From assembly GCA_026874595.1 (NCBI GenBank), contig CM049306.1, positions 107,159,142 to 107,223,141 on the forward strand: DNA of 64,000 nt, in the 5' to 3' direction. The DNA is from Sipunculus nudus (lineage: Eukaryota > Annelida > Sipuncula > Golfingiida > Sipunculidae). The translations under genes were made by a program, and so were the position numbers. Below, one piece after another: positions 23,683 to 36,321 of the stretch; the stretch's first letter is position 1, and each line of letters begins with the position of its first letter. The notes beneath the pieces are model-generated. The model had not been told where the DNA came from. It did no database searches and was given only the letters and a program-made list of their open reading frames with translations.

Positions 23683-24240
23683 GCCATGAAGAAAGGACTG
23701 AGTAAAATATGACATATGAAGTTGCTGAGTAAAAATGACAAACATACACAAGGGGCTGAGTAAAATGATGGACATGAAGAAGGGGCTCGGTGAAAATTAC
23801 AAATATACACAAGGAGGCTGAAGGGGCTGAGTAAAAATTAAGAGACATGAAGAAGGGGCTGAGTAAAAATGATAAATGAAGAAGGGGCTGAGTAAAAATG
23901 AGAGATGTGAAGAAGAGGCTCAGTAAAAATGAGAGACACAAAGAAAGGGTTGCATAAAAATCATGGACATGAAATAGGGGTTGAGTAAAAATGACAAACA
24001 TACACAAAGGACTGAGTAAAAATGATTGACATGAAAAAGGGGCTGGGTAATAATGACAAACATACACAAGGGACTAAGTAAAAATGATAGACATGAAGGA
24101 GCTGAGTAAAAATGACAGACATGAAGAAAGTGGCTGAGTAAAAGATACAGACATGAAGAAGGAGCTGGGTCAGAGAAACATACACAAAGGACTGAGAAGC
24201 GATATACATGAAGGAGCTGAGTAAAAATAACAAACACAAG
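23683..24240. repeat. 31-bp minisatellite, copy 1, left part
   Basis: Tandem units of the form GACATGAAGAAGGGGCTGAG plus TAAAAATGA, period about 27-31 bp, with variants using CAAACATACACAAGG. Long minus-strand open frames here (FYSAPSSCLSF-like) only translate the repeat. Confidence 0.85.
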
Positions 24241-25116
24241 TTTTGCGTATGATAAAGAGCTATGTGAGAACTATACACATGCAAAACTTTGGCCCAATCG
24301 GTCAAACAGTTCCCAAGATATGAGCTTGGATGTCTGCTGCATAAACTAGAATGCAGGTGGTCACCTGTCATAAAATCAAGAGAGCTGTCGGGGATGTATA
24401 AACCTGCAAAATTTTAGGCAGATATGTCAAACCACTGCTGAGATATTAGTGATTTTATCCCATGGCAGACAAACAGACGGGAGCTGTGCAAAAAAGGCTG
24501 CAGGTGGCGGCACCAGTTTTGCGTATGATAAAGAGCTATGTGAGATCTATACACATGCAAAATTTTGGCCAAATCAGTCTAACGGTTCCTGAGATATGAG
24601 CTTGGATGTCTGCAGCATAAACGTGAATGTAGGTGGCGCCACCTGTCATAAAATCACAAAAGCTTTCAAGGATGTATACGCATGCCAAATTTCAAGTGAA
24701 TTAGTCAAATCACTGCAGAGATATGAGTGATTTTAACCCAAGGCAGACTAACAGATGGACACTGTGCAAACATGGTTGCAGGTGGCACCACCATTTTTTG
24801 TGTATGTTATAAAGCTCTCCAAGGGCTACATTTGTGCAAAAAAAGTTTCCTGATCGGTCAAACGGTTTCTGAGATATGTGGGTTTATGTGTGGAAACAGA
24901 CGCACAAACAGACGCAGAGCGCAGAGGAAAGGTCAGAGGTCAAAACAAAATCGGGGCGCAGCAGTTCACATGTGACCCGAACATAATCCCGGGTTTCGTA
25001 AAATTCCGCCCAGCGGTTACGGAGGAGTTCTCCGGACACCGACGCGGCAGCGGCGGCGGCGGCGGCAGTGGGCAGAAAACATAGTATCCGCAAAACTCTG
25101 TTTTGGCGGATACAAT
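24241..25116 (-). mobile_element. Family E element, copy E3, inserted in the minisatellite
   Basis: In reverse orientation: the 5' hairpin (GTATCCGCAAAACTCTGTTT... on the plus strand) and GCC/GGC tract lie at the right end (25050-25112). The core palindromes run leftwards and the 3' end is truncated within the core at 24241. The same minisatellite resumes at 25117. Confidence 0.85.
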
Positions 25117-25385
25117 AACAGATATGAAGAAGGGGCTGAGTCAAAATGAAAGACAAGATGGCGCTGAGTAAAAATGAGACATGAAGAAGGGATTGGGTAA
25201 AATTGACAGACATGAAGAAGGAGCTGCGTAATATTGATAGAAGTGAAGAAGGGGCTGAGTAAATATGAGGGACATTGAGGGGGCTGAGTAAAAATGACAG
25301 ACATGAAGAAATTGCTGAGTAAAATGATAAACATGAATAAGGCCCTGAATAAAAATGACTGACATAAAGAAGGGGTTATGCTAAC
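25117..25385. repeat. 31-bp minisatellite, copy 1, right part
   Basis: Continuation of the GACATGAAGAAGGGGCTGAG array after the E3 insertion. Confidence 0.85.
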
Positions 25386-26640
25386 TTTCAAATTTTACAT
25401 TTGTATAGATATAGGTAACGGGACAAAGCCTATTTAAAATGGGGTCATGACCTATGCTAGGAGAGTGACCTTGACCTTGAATAGGTCCATTTTTGCTGAA
25501 AATAACACAAATTCTTAAATATCTCAAGTGAGCTTGCATGGACTGGTCCAAAAATCAAGGTGACCAAAGATCTTGGATAGCCTTGTGATGTACCTGAAAC
25601 TGGTGGCCCCACCTATTATCCTTTTCTTGTTTTTATACCTTTTAATACCCCTATAATTGCCACTTGACAGTACTGTAAGCATTATAAGTCAAAAACTAAT
25701 GGACAGATTTCTTTCATATTATGCACATGTAGAGAGATGGGTTATGGAATGAGGTCTATTTTCATTTGGGTTATGTCCTTTACCATGAGAGTGGCATTGA
25801 CCTTTAATGTGTCCATATTTCGTGAAAATCACACACCTCTTATGATATCTCCAGTGTTGATAGCCATATGGATTTCAAACGTGACTTATGTTTTGCCCAC
25901 CACTATAGGTTCTAGGGTCATGAGGTCAAAGGTCAAGGCCACTGGACTCGCATCTTAAAAGATACTGTGGATGACCACTGGACACATATTTAAAAAGATT
26001 GTGGATGCATTTTCAGCCAAACAATTCATCTCAGATCTTTCATCTTGCACATATAGTTCACCTGCCAAGAGTGAAAGACCCCTATCAATTTTGAGGTCAC
26101 AAGGTCAAAGGTGAAGGTCACAGGAGCCAGCTGTCCAAAAATTAGTTTCTGGATGATAATTCCTGCTTTTATTGATGTATGGATTTCAAATTTGACTTGT
26201 ATATGTCCCATTGGAAAAGCAAGACCCGAATTGATTTTGGGGTCAAAGGTCAAGGTCACAGGACACATCTTTAAAAAAAAGATGTGGATGCATTTTAAGC
26301 CAAACATTTCATCTCAGATCTTTCATCTTACACATATAGTTCACCTGCCAAGAGAAGAAGAACCCTATCAATTTTGAGGTCACAGGGTCAAAGGTGAAGG
26401 TCATAGGAGCCATCTCTCCAAAAATTAGTTTCTGGATGATAATTCCTGCTTTTATTGATGTAGCCTTGTGATGTGCCAAAAGTTCAAGGTCACAGGACCA
26501 ACATCTTCAAAAAGATTTTGGTTTGATAGATGTAAGAAACAATAATTGCTTGCCAAGTGTCAGTATATGCTGCTAAAAATGGGGGCCTATTCTTAAAGGG
26601 GGGAGGGGCCGTACTATGTCTTGGGATACTCTGGCACCTG
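25386..26640 (+). repeat. Family F repeat rich in GGTCAAGGTCAC
   Basis: Repeated blocks contain AGGTCAAAGGTCA, 'TTCATCTTACACATATAGTTC' type phrases (two copies near 26035 and 26320) and TTAGTTTCTGGATGATAATT (two copies). It is related to 56560-56990. Non-coding; ends were not identified. Confidence 0.65.
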
Positions 26641-26732
26641 CGGTGCCAAGAAATGTCTAGTTAATGCATGGATTGTCATGAATCTTGCCTTGAATATTGA
26701 CCAGGACTAGTTTTGTCAGTTCCCGAAAAGTG

Positions 26733-27190
26733 GTGAGCTTATGCGATGGTGAGGCGTCGTGTGTCGTCTGTCGTGCATCGTCTGTAAGTTAACCATAGCC
26801 ATCTCAAAAACGGCAGAAGCTAGCATCACCAAATTTTTTGCAAATAATCAGTCATCTGAAAAACTCTATCAGATTTTGTTTATTTTTTCCTAACTGCATT
26901 TTCTTAGATTTTACAGGGAAAAAGCTAAAAAAGCTTTAAAAATCTTCTTCTCCGAAACTGTCCAGCCAATATTGTCAAATATTTCACAGAAATGATCCCT
27001 GGAACAATCTTTCTCAAGTTTGTTCGAATGGTTCCAGTTCAGAGATTTTTGGCCGAGTTACAGGAGGTTGAACTTAGTCATCTGTCCAAAAAAGCACACT
27101 AAATTAAAATCTCAGAAACGGCTAGAGCTATAATCACCAAATTTTATACCAATGTTTGTCACATATGTCATATCTGAAATTGAGGTATTG
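26733..27190 (+). repeat. Family G repeat, copy 1
   Basis: Starts GAGCTTATGCGATGG with a GTCGTCTGTCGT tract and aligns with 32666-33030 for several hundred bases (for example AAATCTTCTTCTC and TTTTTGGCCGAGTTACAGGA). Its right side abuts family C copy C3. Confidence 0.7.
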
Positions 27191-27217
27191 GTTGTCCACC
27201 TACATTGATGTGTTTTT

Positions 27218-29832
27218 AGCTCAGCTGACTATAAGTCATCTGAGCTATAGTCGTGGTCCATTGTCCGTCGTCCGTCCGTCTGTCGTGCCGTCCGTCCGTC
27301 CGTAGATGTGGCACGTTTTGAAACCGTAAGACCTAGGAATCCAATATTCAGCATAATGTTAGATGTCCCCAAGATCTCCTACCAAGCCAAAAACTGGGTC
27401 TTTGCGACTTCATTCCTTTGAGAAATTAAGGAAAAACCTCAATTTTTTATTAAAAACCTATTTTCACACTTTAGGACTGCCTAATATCAAAACCACTCAT
27501 CTGTTTTTCCTCATATTTTCTATAAATAATCCTCTATATAATTCCTATGTACATGCCAGAAATTAGGTCTGTATTATTTAATTTAAAAAAGTTATAGGCC
27601 CAAACATAATGCATTTTGTAAATAATCAGGAAAGAAATTTTATAACTTAACACAAAACTTGTTAAAGCTAAGCACTTTTTTTCCAGTAATATTACTTTTA
27701 TTAATCAAAATTAAATTGTATACCCAAAATTAGATCAAAATCTTTTAAATTTTTAAAAATATTAGCAAAAATAAAAAATTGGTACCTTAAATTTTGCCCA
27801 ACTTTGACCATGGCACTTTTTTTGCTGTAACTGCTGTGGATTTAATTTTCGCAGCATGTTTTTGTTAGCATTTCAACTGTTAACACCAAAAATTTGAAAC
27901 CAGTTGATCAAAAACTGTAGATTTTATTCAAGTTTTCAAGCACCATGTCACATATTGCTAGTGTTATGCAGTTTGCTAGAGCTCAGCTCCCGAGCTTCAG
28001 CTCTAAGTTCCTTAAATTTGGCATACAGTTAGATTTCTCCAAAATCCCCTACCATGCCAAGAATTTGGTCACTAGGACTTAATTCCTTCGAAATATCAAT
28101 GAAAAACTTCATTTTTCCATAAAAAACCCAATGTTACACTTTAAGACTGCCTAATATCAAAACCACTGATCTGACTTTGATCATATATAATATACATATT
28201 TTTCTATACATTCACTATGCACATGCCAGAAATGATGTCAGTATTGTGTATTTTTTTTAAGATATGGGCCCAAACATAATGCAATTTGTAAAAAATCAAG
28301 AAATATATTTACTCCCTTAACAAGGGCATTGCTGAAGCTAGAGATCTTTTTTGTCAGGGATGTAACATTATTTAATCAAGATTCAATTGAATACCCAAAA
28401 TTAGTTCTGAATTTTTCAAATTTTATAAGTTATTAGTATAAATATAAAATAAGTACCTTAAATTTTGCCCAACTGTGACCATGGCACGTTGGTTTCCCGT
28501 GAGCACTGTTGATATAATTTTCATATCATGCACACATAAGGATTTCAGCTTTTTAGTTTAGAAAGCTGAAAGAAATTTGCCAAATATTGTAGCTTTTATT
28601 AATGTTTTTTTATGAGACCCTGTCAGACTTTGGCTCTCTCCAGCCCCTCTTGAGTCACCTGTATGTTGACCTTGTTGACCTTTCATCAAATTATGCACGC
28701 TTGAGGGGAGAATCCAGGCAGCTTATGGCCAGCCACAGTTGATCCAGGTGTTCAACCCAACTCATCTAGTAGTTTTAACCAACAACATAACAATAAACAA
28801 TAAATTAATAAATTTTTATTGGTTTTTAATAACAAATTAAAGAAAATAGAAAAGGAATTTGTTAGTTTATAATAACAGGAAATTAACTTGCAGTTACTGA
28901 TGATATAAGAATCTTGTATCGATGGGTAGAATGTCACATATTCCAAATAACACCATGCAGTCACCTATGGCATTTTTCAGTTCATTTTTAATGATAAAGA
29001 AGTAAATCATATTATTCATTACTAATCATTAAGGATTATATGAAGGAAATTAATGATAGACAAAGATGCATTTGATAATATTAATCTAGATTCCTACTGT
29101 GTCTAGTGTGTACATTGATGTGAAATAAGTTCAAAATGAATTTTTTTACAGTTATTTTTTAATATAAATAAAAGCCATAAAACCAGGTACTTATGATCAT
29201 TATTTAAATGTGTGAATTTTGTATATTCTGGATTCTCAACATCATTGTTTGGTGAAAACTGAATAAATACCAGACATGGTGCGAATACTTTGTAATTGTA
29301 TTTAAATACGAATATGATTATGTACTCCATTATAAAATTTCTTGCATAAAGAATGGGAATTCAGGTAAAAATGAAAGTATATGAATACTCGTGCAAATAC
29401 TTTCAAAATGTTTTCATGAATGCATTCATGAATATATTCTTTAATATTATTTTAATAATCATATCAGTTATATTTCATTTTAAAAAATCATATGATTCTC
29501 TTATTATTTTTAATAAAAATTATATTTGGGACAATATTTGTAATTTTTTTTAATAAATAGTTAAACTCTTATATTATATGTTCTGCTTATAAGTTATATG
29601 GCCAAGTCAAAATCTGTGTGACAGTAGTACTCCATTTGTTGATAAAATAAATGAAATCAATCCTCTTCCCTGTCTCCAAAGGTACTATCAAAATCATACA
29701 TAAGCTAAACAACAACAACTCATAATACAGCTTATATTTATTACCACACAAAACCAGCATGTGCCTCATTTCTAAATAATATTTTTTTATCATATATAAC
29801 AGCTGAGCGTCGTGACCCATAGGTCCCTTGTT
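27218..29832 (+). mobile_element. Family C element, copy C3
   Basis: 5' hairpin AGCTCAGCTGACT-ATA-AGTCATCTGAGCT, then (GTCC)n tracts at 27268-27302. Two tandem units of about 670 bp (27361, 28031). The 3' module is CAGCTGAGCGTCGTGACCC, ATAGGTCCCTTGTT. It is close to C2 in the body. Non-coding. Confidence 0.8.
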
Positions 29833-30132
29833 TTTACAAGTGAAAATGTAATTTTAAACTCTTCTAGCTCATACACTGATTTATGATGAAACTGTTAAGC
29901 TGATTGGTTTAAACTTTACAAGAATTATTCTATGGTAGGGTTCTGCCAGTTTCATAAGAATAGATTAGGTAAATAAAGCTTTAAAAAAGCATTGTAGCCA
30001 ATTGAAAAAGGCTTTCTGTTTGAGAACAGATTTGACAACATGCTGAGTTTCAGCAGCCAAGTCAAGGGGTCACTCAGTACAAACAGGCGGGGTCCAGACA
30101 TTGCCATGACAACTGACCTGGCTCTGCTGGGT
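29833..30132. other. Unannotated
   Basis: No feature recognised. Confidence 0.5.
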
Positions 30133-30182
30133 GTCTAGACAATGTGTCTAGACATGTAGACACAGCGTCCAGACGTCTAGAC
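30133..30182. promoter_or_regulatory. Cluster of GTCTAGAC palindromes (Smad-type sites)
   Basis: Perfect GTCTAGAC at 30133-30140, 30146-30153 and 30175-30182, with GTCCAGAC directly adjacent at 30167-30174. GTCTAGAC is the known optimal palindromic Smad-binding element. Whether this is regulatory or a chance local repeat cannot be told. Confidence 0.3.
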
Positions 30183-30280
30183 ACAATGTTTAGATGCAGA
30201 ATTCCCAGATTATTGGAACTAAATCTTTCAACTGTTTGAAAAAAACTTGGTTTGCATTTTAAGCGAATCAGGTTTATCAT

Positions 30281-31594
30281 CAGGTCACATGTGAACTGCT
30301 GTGCCCTCATTTTTGGTGGACCTCTGACCTTTCCTCGCTGCCCAGCGTCCATTTGTGCGTCTGTTTCCACACATTAACCCACATGTCTTGGGAACGGTTT
30401 GACAGATCAGGCTAAAAATTTTGCACAAATATAGCCCTTTGATAGCTTTATTACATACACTAAAAATGGTGGCACCACCTGCAACCATTTTTTTTTTCAG
30501 TGTCCATCTGTTCATCTGCCTTGGGATAAAATCACTCATATCTCAGCAGTGGTTTGACTTTTCCATCTGAAATTTTGCAGGTTTATACATCCTAGATAGC
30601 TTTCTTGATTTTATGACAGGTGGCGCCACTTACATTCACGTTTACTCTGCAGACATCCAAGCTCATATCTCAGGAACTGTTTGACTGATTGGGCCAAAAT
30701 TTTGCATGTGTATAGATCTCACATAGCTCTTCATCATAGGCAAAACTGGTGGTGCCAACTGCAACCACTTATGAACAGCGTCCATCTGTTCATCTGCCTT
30801 GGGATAAAATCACTCATATCTCAGAAGTGGTTTGACTTATCCACCTGAAATTTTGCAGGTTAATACATCCTGGACAGGTTTCTTGATTTTATGACAGGTG
30901 GTGCAACCTACATTCAGGTTTACTCTGCAGACATCCAAGCTCATACCTTGGGAACTGTTTGACTGATTGGGCCAAAATTTTGCTTGTGTATAGATCTCAC
31001 ATAGCTCTTCATCATACGCAAAACTGGTGGTGCTACCTGCAACCATTTATGCACAACATCCATCTGTTCATCTGCCTTAGGTTAAAATCACTCATATCTC
31101 AGTAGTGGTTTGACTTATCCACCTGAAATTTACAGGTATTTTACATCCTTGACAGCTTTCTCGATTTTATGACAGGTGTCGCCACCTACATCCACATTTA
31201 CTCTGCAGACATCCAAGCTCATATCTTGGGAACCGTTTGACCGATTAGGCCAAAATTTTGCATGTGTATAGATCTTACATAGCTCTTGGCGCCACCTGCA
31301 ATCACTTCTGCACAGCATCCATCTGTTGATCTGCCTTGGGATAAAATCACTCATATCTCGGCAGTGGTTTGACTTATCCACCTGAAATTTTGCAAGTTTA
31401 TACATCCTGGACAATTTTCTCGATTTTATGACAGGTGGCACCACCTACATTCACGTTGAAGCTGCAGACATCCATGCTAATATGCAACACACCACGCTGT
31501 ATTCCCCTTGCCACTTAATCCATGCCTCACTTCACCTGTCCCACTCAGATTTCTGCAGATACACATAGTGGCTTGTTGACTACCCATATTCTGG
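30281..31594 (+). mobile_element. Family E element, copy E4 (5' truncated)
   Basis: Starts inside the unique arm (GGTCACATGTGAACTGCTG) and keeps the core and the 3' end, which has decayed (GTGGCTTGTTGACTAC, CCATATTCTGG). Several core palindromes show CpG decay (GGTGGCACCACC near 30471 and 31435; GGTGGTGC near 30749 and 31027). Confidence 0.8.
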
Positions 31595-31736
31595 TTTTAA
31601 AATGTCCTAGTCTGAAACTTGCAGGTCAGAAACGTCCTTTTTTTCTGAAATCATAATGACTAAGGTAGATATGCAGGACTTAGGAGGATCAATATTAAAT
31701 TTTAAAAATAAACCTCCATTCATACTCCTAAACTTT

Positions 31737-31769
31737 GCACAGGTTCGCATTAGGCCTGTAGGCCTTGTT
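31737..31769 (+). repeat. Short 3'-end relic with GGCC hairpin
   Basis: GCACAGGTTCGCAT, then AGGCCTGTAGGCCT and TGTT; the same segment occurs at 42995-43028. The hairpin followed by CCTTGTT resembles the ends of families C and P2. No body was recognised. Confidence 0.5.
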
Positions 31770-32665
31770 ATTAAATCTGACCAAGTTGGGATGTTTAAAA
31801 TATTAATTTCTCAGCCAGTTAAATAGTTATATAGTTTTTATCATCTTACCAAAATAAGGCTGCAGGCATATGAACTAGTAAAATGGACAAAGCTAAACCA
31901 AGGGTGTTTTCCTGTGATGTTGATTGTTACCAGTCATGGGGTCTTTCCAGGAATATCTCAGCAGGATAAGCGTGAAACCCATCCTTTTTTTAAAGCGTGA
32001 CTTGCTACTATGCTAATGAGTGTAATGTAATGTTCTATCATGCAAACATCAGTGGTTCACCTCATTCACTGGACTGGACATGAGTGTGAGTAACTGAGAT
32101 CAACCTGTCTCAGTGAAGTCCATCCAGGCATTGGATTTCAAATTACATAATTTAGTGGCAAATGTAAATACTAACAGCCTTGCAGATCTTGGTTATATCC
32201 CAGGTGTCAAGGTTTTTATGGGTGATTTATAAGGTGTGAAGGCCCTGAATAATGCGATTAAATTCACAACAGCTCTGTCTTGTTCTGGTGTATGGAAATC
32301 ATGTTATTACCTTGAGAAACCCCACCAAGCAATCAATAAGTCTGTCAGTGACTGATCAGACCAGTTAGAGATCCACATACCACCCAAGGATACTTGTATA
32401 ACTGGATATCTGTCATTGGTTGCCTTGAAATGTCATATTAATGTTTGCCTATTGTGTGCAGTGCTTTTTTCTCAAGGCAAGCACAATGACCTCAATGACT
32501 TGTTTGCGGAAATGAAAAAGAACATACAGGGCATTGTTCACACATAAAAACAAAGGTGTACTTGTTTGTAAGAGAAATGATGCACACACTAGGGTTTATT
32601 GCTATTGCAACTGTTATAACTATGATTCATAAGATCTTGAAAGCTAGTACACCAGTTTTTAGCGA
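31770..32665. other. Unannotated
   Basis: No gene or named repeat was seen. Confidence 0.5.
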
Positions 32666-33720
32666 ACCTGTGAGCTTATGCCATGGTGTGGCATCGTCCG
32701 TCGTCCTTTGTTTGTACGTTAACCCATACTATCTTGAAAGCGGCAAGAGTAAGCATCATGAAATTTTATGCAAAAAATTAGTCATCTAAAAAACTCTATC
32801 GGATTTTGCTTAATTTTTGGCTTACTGCATTTTCTTAGATTTTATAGAGAAAAAGCTAAAAAACCTTTAAAAATCTTCTTCTCCCAAACTGTTCAGCCAA
32901 ATTGTCCAGTATTTCACAGAAATCATTCCTGGAACAATCTCTCTCAAGTTTGTTCGAATGGTTTAAGTTCGGTGATTTTTGGCCAAGTTACAGGAAGTTG
33001 AACTTAGTCATCTGTCCAAAAAACATTACTAAAATAACCATCTCAAAAACAGTTTAAGCTATCATCACCAAATTTTATGCCAATGTTGGTCACATGAGTC
33101 ATATCCGAAATTGAGGATGCCACCTGCATCGGCCTTTTTTGTACAGGGGTCATCAGTGCACGTATCATACTGACGGATACAAAAAACTTCTTCTCTGAAA
33201 CCATATGGCTAAATTGTTTAATATTGCACAGAAATGATCCTAGGGTAGTGCTTTCTGAAGTTTTATCAATTGGTCTCAGTTCAGTGACTTTTGGCTGAGT
33301 TATGGGAAGCTGGATTTAGTCATATGCCATGACAGCCCATTTTAGCTCAGTGGCTACAAAGATCTTCTTCTCAAAAACCACTGGGCCAAATTCTTATATC
33401 TCACACATTAATTGTCCTTAGATGATGATAATTCAAGTTTGTTCAAAATGGTTTTGGTTCAGTGATTTTTGGCTGGGTTATGGGAAGCTCAACTTAGCAA
33501 TTTTGCTGTATTTTCCTATATGAGTTATAAACCTGTAAAATGTTTTTTTTGACTGACGCCACTGAGGCCAATTTGTTTAATATTTTACAAGAATAATCCC
33601 CTGAATTATTCTTATAATAATTGTCTTTCATGGTTCCAAAGAATGAATATAGGCTGAATTATAAAGATTGAATTGTTGTTTTACCATATATGTTAGCTGT
33701 GTGAAGCAGATACATCTAGC
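32666..33720 (+). repeat. Family G repeat, copy 2
   Basis: Starts GAGCTTATGCCATGGTGTGG (hairpin ATGCCA...TGGCAT) followed by CATCGTCCGTCGTCC, with diverged tandem blocks beginning 'AAATCTTCTTCTC(C)xAAACTG'. It aligns with 26733-27190. The end was not defined. Confidence 0.65.
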
Positions 33721-34768
33721 CTGGCACCAGTTCATCAGCATCCGTTACATAATGCCTCTAGACATTTAGATTTCAGGTTACCTATGGTTAATAGCGACAA
33801 GAATTTTTTTTTAGAAGCTTTTAAAAAATGTAGATCTTTTATTTTAGATATTCCTCATGCCAGGCAGAGTTTACAATCACAGGTATACAGCTCTCTGTGG
33901 GTATATAAATAGAGCTGTACATGGATTATAAATAGTTGGTATCCATTGGTACTGACAGGCTAGGATAATCAGCCATTATGTCTTCTCGATATAGCTTTGA
34001 TTTAGTGATCACAAGTATTATTTCTCACTGAAGGAGAAAGTGCCATTGCCAGATTCCTGAAATCCTCACTTGTAGGTGTACTTGCTCTGTTCAGGGTTTC
34101 CAGTCATAATGAAAACCAGGAAAACTTAAAATGAGTTTCCCTTTTTCCAGTCAGGGAATGTGAGAAAATTCATGTGATCAGAGAAAGGTCAGAGACTATT
34201 ATTTACCCAAAATAGAGATTGGTCAGTCTGCTAAATAATGTCTCCTGTCCAAACAGTGTGTCCTCTAGATGTTACCTGTGGTAGCATTTAAAGAGGAAAT
34301 TAATCCAAAATATTATCATAGAATTACACAAATTTGACAGGGAAATATTTAAAGAATTCTGACTAAATGCTGGGAACTGGGTCTTGAGTTTGACAAGCTG
34401 GACATGTATACACAATACACACAAAAATTACACATGTCTGTGTTCATCTTCACCCACTCCTCAGTTTGTGTGTGTTAAAACATTGTTTAAACATCCTTAC
34501 TTTCATTCTTGCCATTTCTATAGGATTTTATTGTTAAAATATACAAAATATATCCCATTGATGTTGTTGTGAAAACAGCTAAAAACACCTGATGCTTTTG
34601 AATGTAATGTTTACTGTTACATTTATGATTTTGCGCTTATTTTAAATTTGATCATATTTGGAAAACAGTTCCTTTTTCAGTATGCAGCAATACTGATAGT
34701 ATCATGAAACACCTATGCAAAATTTAAACTCCATTGTAGGCAGAAGTGCACAATTAATTTTGACTTTT

Positions 34769-35200
34769 GTTAAGGGGTGCACATAAAAAGCGGACCGAAC
34801 TGTCTTGCTAGTGAAGCTTACTTTGCTAGCGAAGCGGTTAGGACACCGGACTTTGCGCCAACGACCTGGGTTCGACTCCTGGATCCGCCCAGGATTTTCC
34901 CCTCAACAATTTGCCTTCGTAACAAAATAGGGGCTCGTCTAACGTGACAGTTACCTTTGTGGCCCAGGGAATAAGCTCACCAAAGTGTGATTCCTGGGAT
35001 AATTAGTCTTGTTCTGATAGCAGAATGCCCTTAAGAGGGGGTGTGTTACGGGGTGACTTAAAAGCGGACCGAACTGTCTCGCTAGTGAAGCTTGCTTTTC
35101 TAGCGAAGCAGTTGGTAAGCCGGACTTGCGCCACCGACCTGGGTTCGACTCCCGGATCGGCCCAGGATTTTCCCCTCATTTATTTGTCTTCATAACACTT
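34769..35200 (+). mobile_element. Tandem tRNA-like SINE (one full and one truncated unit)
   Basis: Two units with period 276 bp, each starting GTTA(A/C)GGGGTG. Each has a GCGGACC acceptor-like start, a duplicated D-arm-like stretch, an A box (TAGCGAAGCGGT at 34827; TAGCGAAGCAGT at 35101) and a B box GGTTCGACTCC (34869-34879 and 35142-35152) about 31 bases on, then GGATCCGCC. Internal pol III promoter boxes at tRNA spacing indicate a tRNA-derived SINE rather than a working tRNA. Segmental copy 1 lacks it (junction near 22312). Confidence 0.7.
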
Positions 35201-36321
35201 TACAATAGTATGTATTAGTTGAGAGATACCAATCTAAGGTTTTGGTTCTCATGTGAAATGGTAAAAATTTTAAGTATTTAAAGGTACTAATGATAAGGCC
35301 ATGAGTACACAAGCACTTAGGCTGCTATCACACATGGACAAGGCCAGTGAATGCACAGGTTGAGTACTCTGTGGTCTGGTGCCCTCATGGTGGTCAAACA
35401 ATTTTTGTTAACATAAGGTCTGACAGGTCTGTACAATGGATGATATAGATCTCTTTATACACTTCACTAGAGGTTTAATAGTCAGTGGGCAGAGTGTAGG
35501 TAGGTCAGAGGACTGTCCTGTAACCAGTGTAACCCTGGATGTTATCTGATGCCGTTCTCTACTTGGCAATATATCAAACTTTCATATTACTTTTGAATAA
35601 ATTAATCATTACTATTGTTTACATGAAATTTTTGTTGTTGTTTTTCTTTGCTGTTTTATTAGGTTTATATATTTTTAAGTGTGAACCATTAAAAAATGTT
35701 TTAAAATGGTAAAAAATCGGTTATTTTCAGCGGCATTTAACCAATGAACATTTTGAGACTGAGAGAAGTGATCTACTTGGCTTTTATTTGAGTGTTATCT
35801 GCCAACATTGTGTAATTGTAAAGTCAGGTGTTATTTGGGTGTACTCAGCCAAGATTGTGTAATATAAAAGTCGGATGTAATTTGGATGTACTCAAATGTA
35901 ACCCATCTATAAACAGTTTCACCAACTTGTTTTAGGGAGTTTTAGGGAATAATTTTATTCATCAGGAAAGTAAGTTTTAAAGAAAGGTATGTTGCATAAT
36001 AAAAGTCAATAACAGTAAGAGATCAAAATTCAATGTACCTATTTTCCTTAATATCTGAGAAACAATTCATTAAGACACCAAGAAGAGAGTCCATGCAGCA
36101 CACTTAAAACCCACTTGTTGTACTCAGGGAATTGGTCACGGTTGAAAGCAGCGGCATTTAACAGCAGCTGATTGGTGAGAAGCGAAGTAAAATATTCAGG
36201 GACTGATTCAGCCTTTCATATCATGGGGAAACAATCCATAATAGTGGAAAAACATAAACTTCAGAATAAAATAACATTTGCTTTATTGCCTTATCATTTT
36301 GTTATTTCTGCATGTATTTTT

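Larger units (their letters stand above)
20836..25385 (+). repeat. Segmental duplication, copy 1
   Basis: Collinear with 33949-39546. Matching blocks include 20842-20986/33953-34100, 21000-21172/34433-34610, 22164-22310/34618-34765, 22316-23330/35199-36310 and 23330-23690/38550-38910, followed by the same 31-bp minisatellite. Over 22316-22700 I count about 11 differences in roughly 390 bases. Copy 1 alone contains the family B insertion (21173-22163) and family E insertion (24241-25116). Confidence 0.85.

Noticed and set aside
24226-25120. AATAACA on both sides of E3 as a 7-bp target duplication
   Set aside because: The left copy is separated from the element by 8 bases of minisatellite-like sequence, and E3 is truncated there; variants of the array already contain similar words.
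23675-25391. Long minus-strand open frames with FYSAPSSCLSFLLSPF-like repeats
   Set aside because: They translate the 31-bp minisatellite; because 31 is not a multiple of three, the protein repeats in shifting registers and several frames are open at once.
34820-34892. Functional tRNA gene
   Set aside because: A and B boxes are present, but the D-arm region is duplicated, a clean cloverleaf could not be drawn, and the copy is part of a tandem repeat; a SINE is the better reading.
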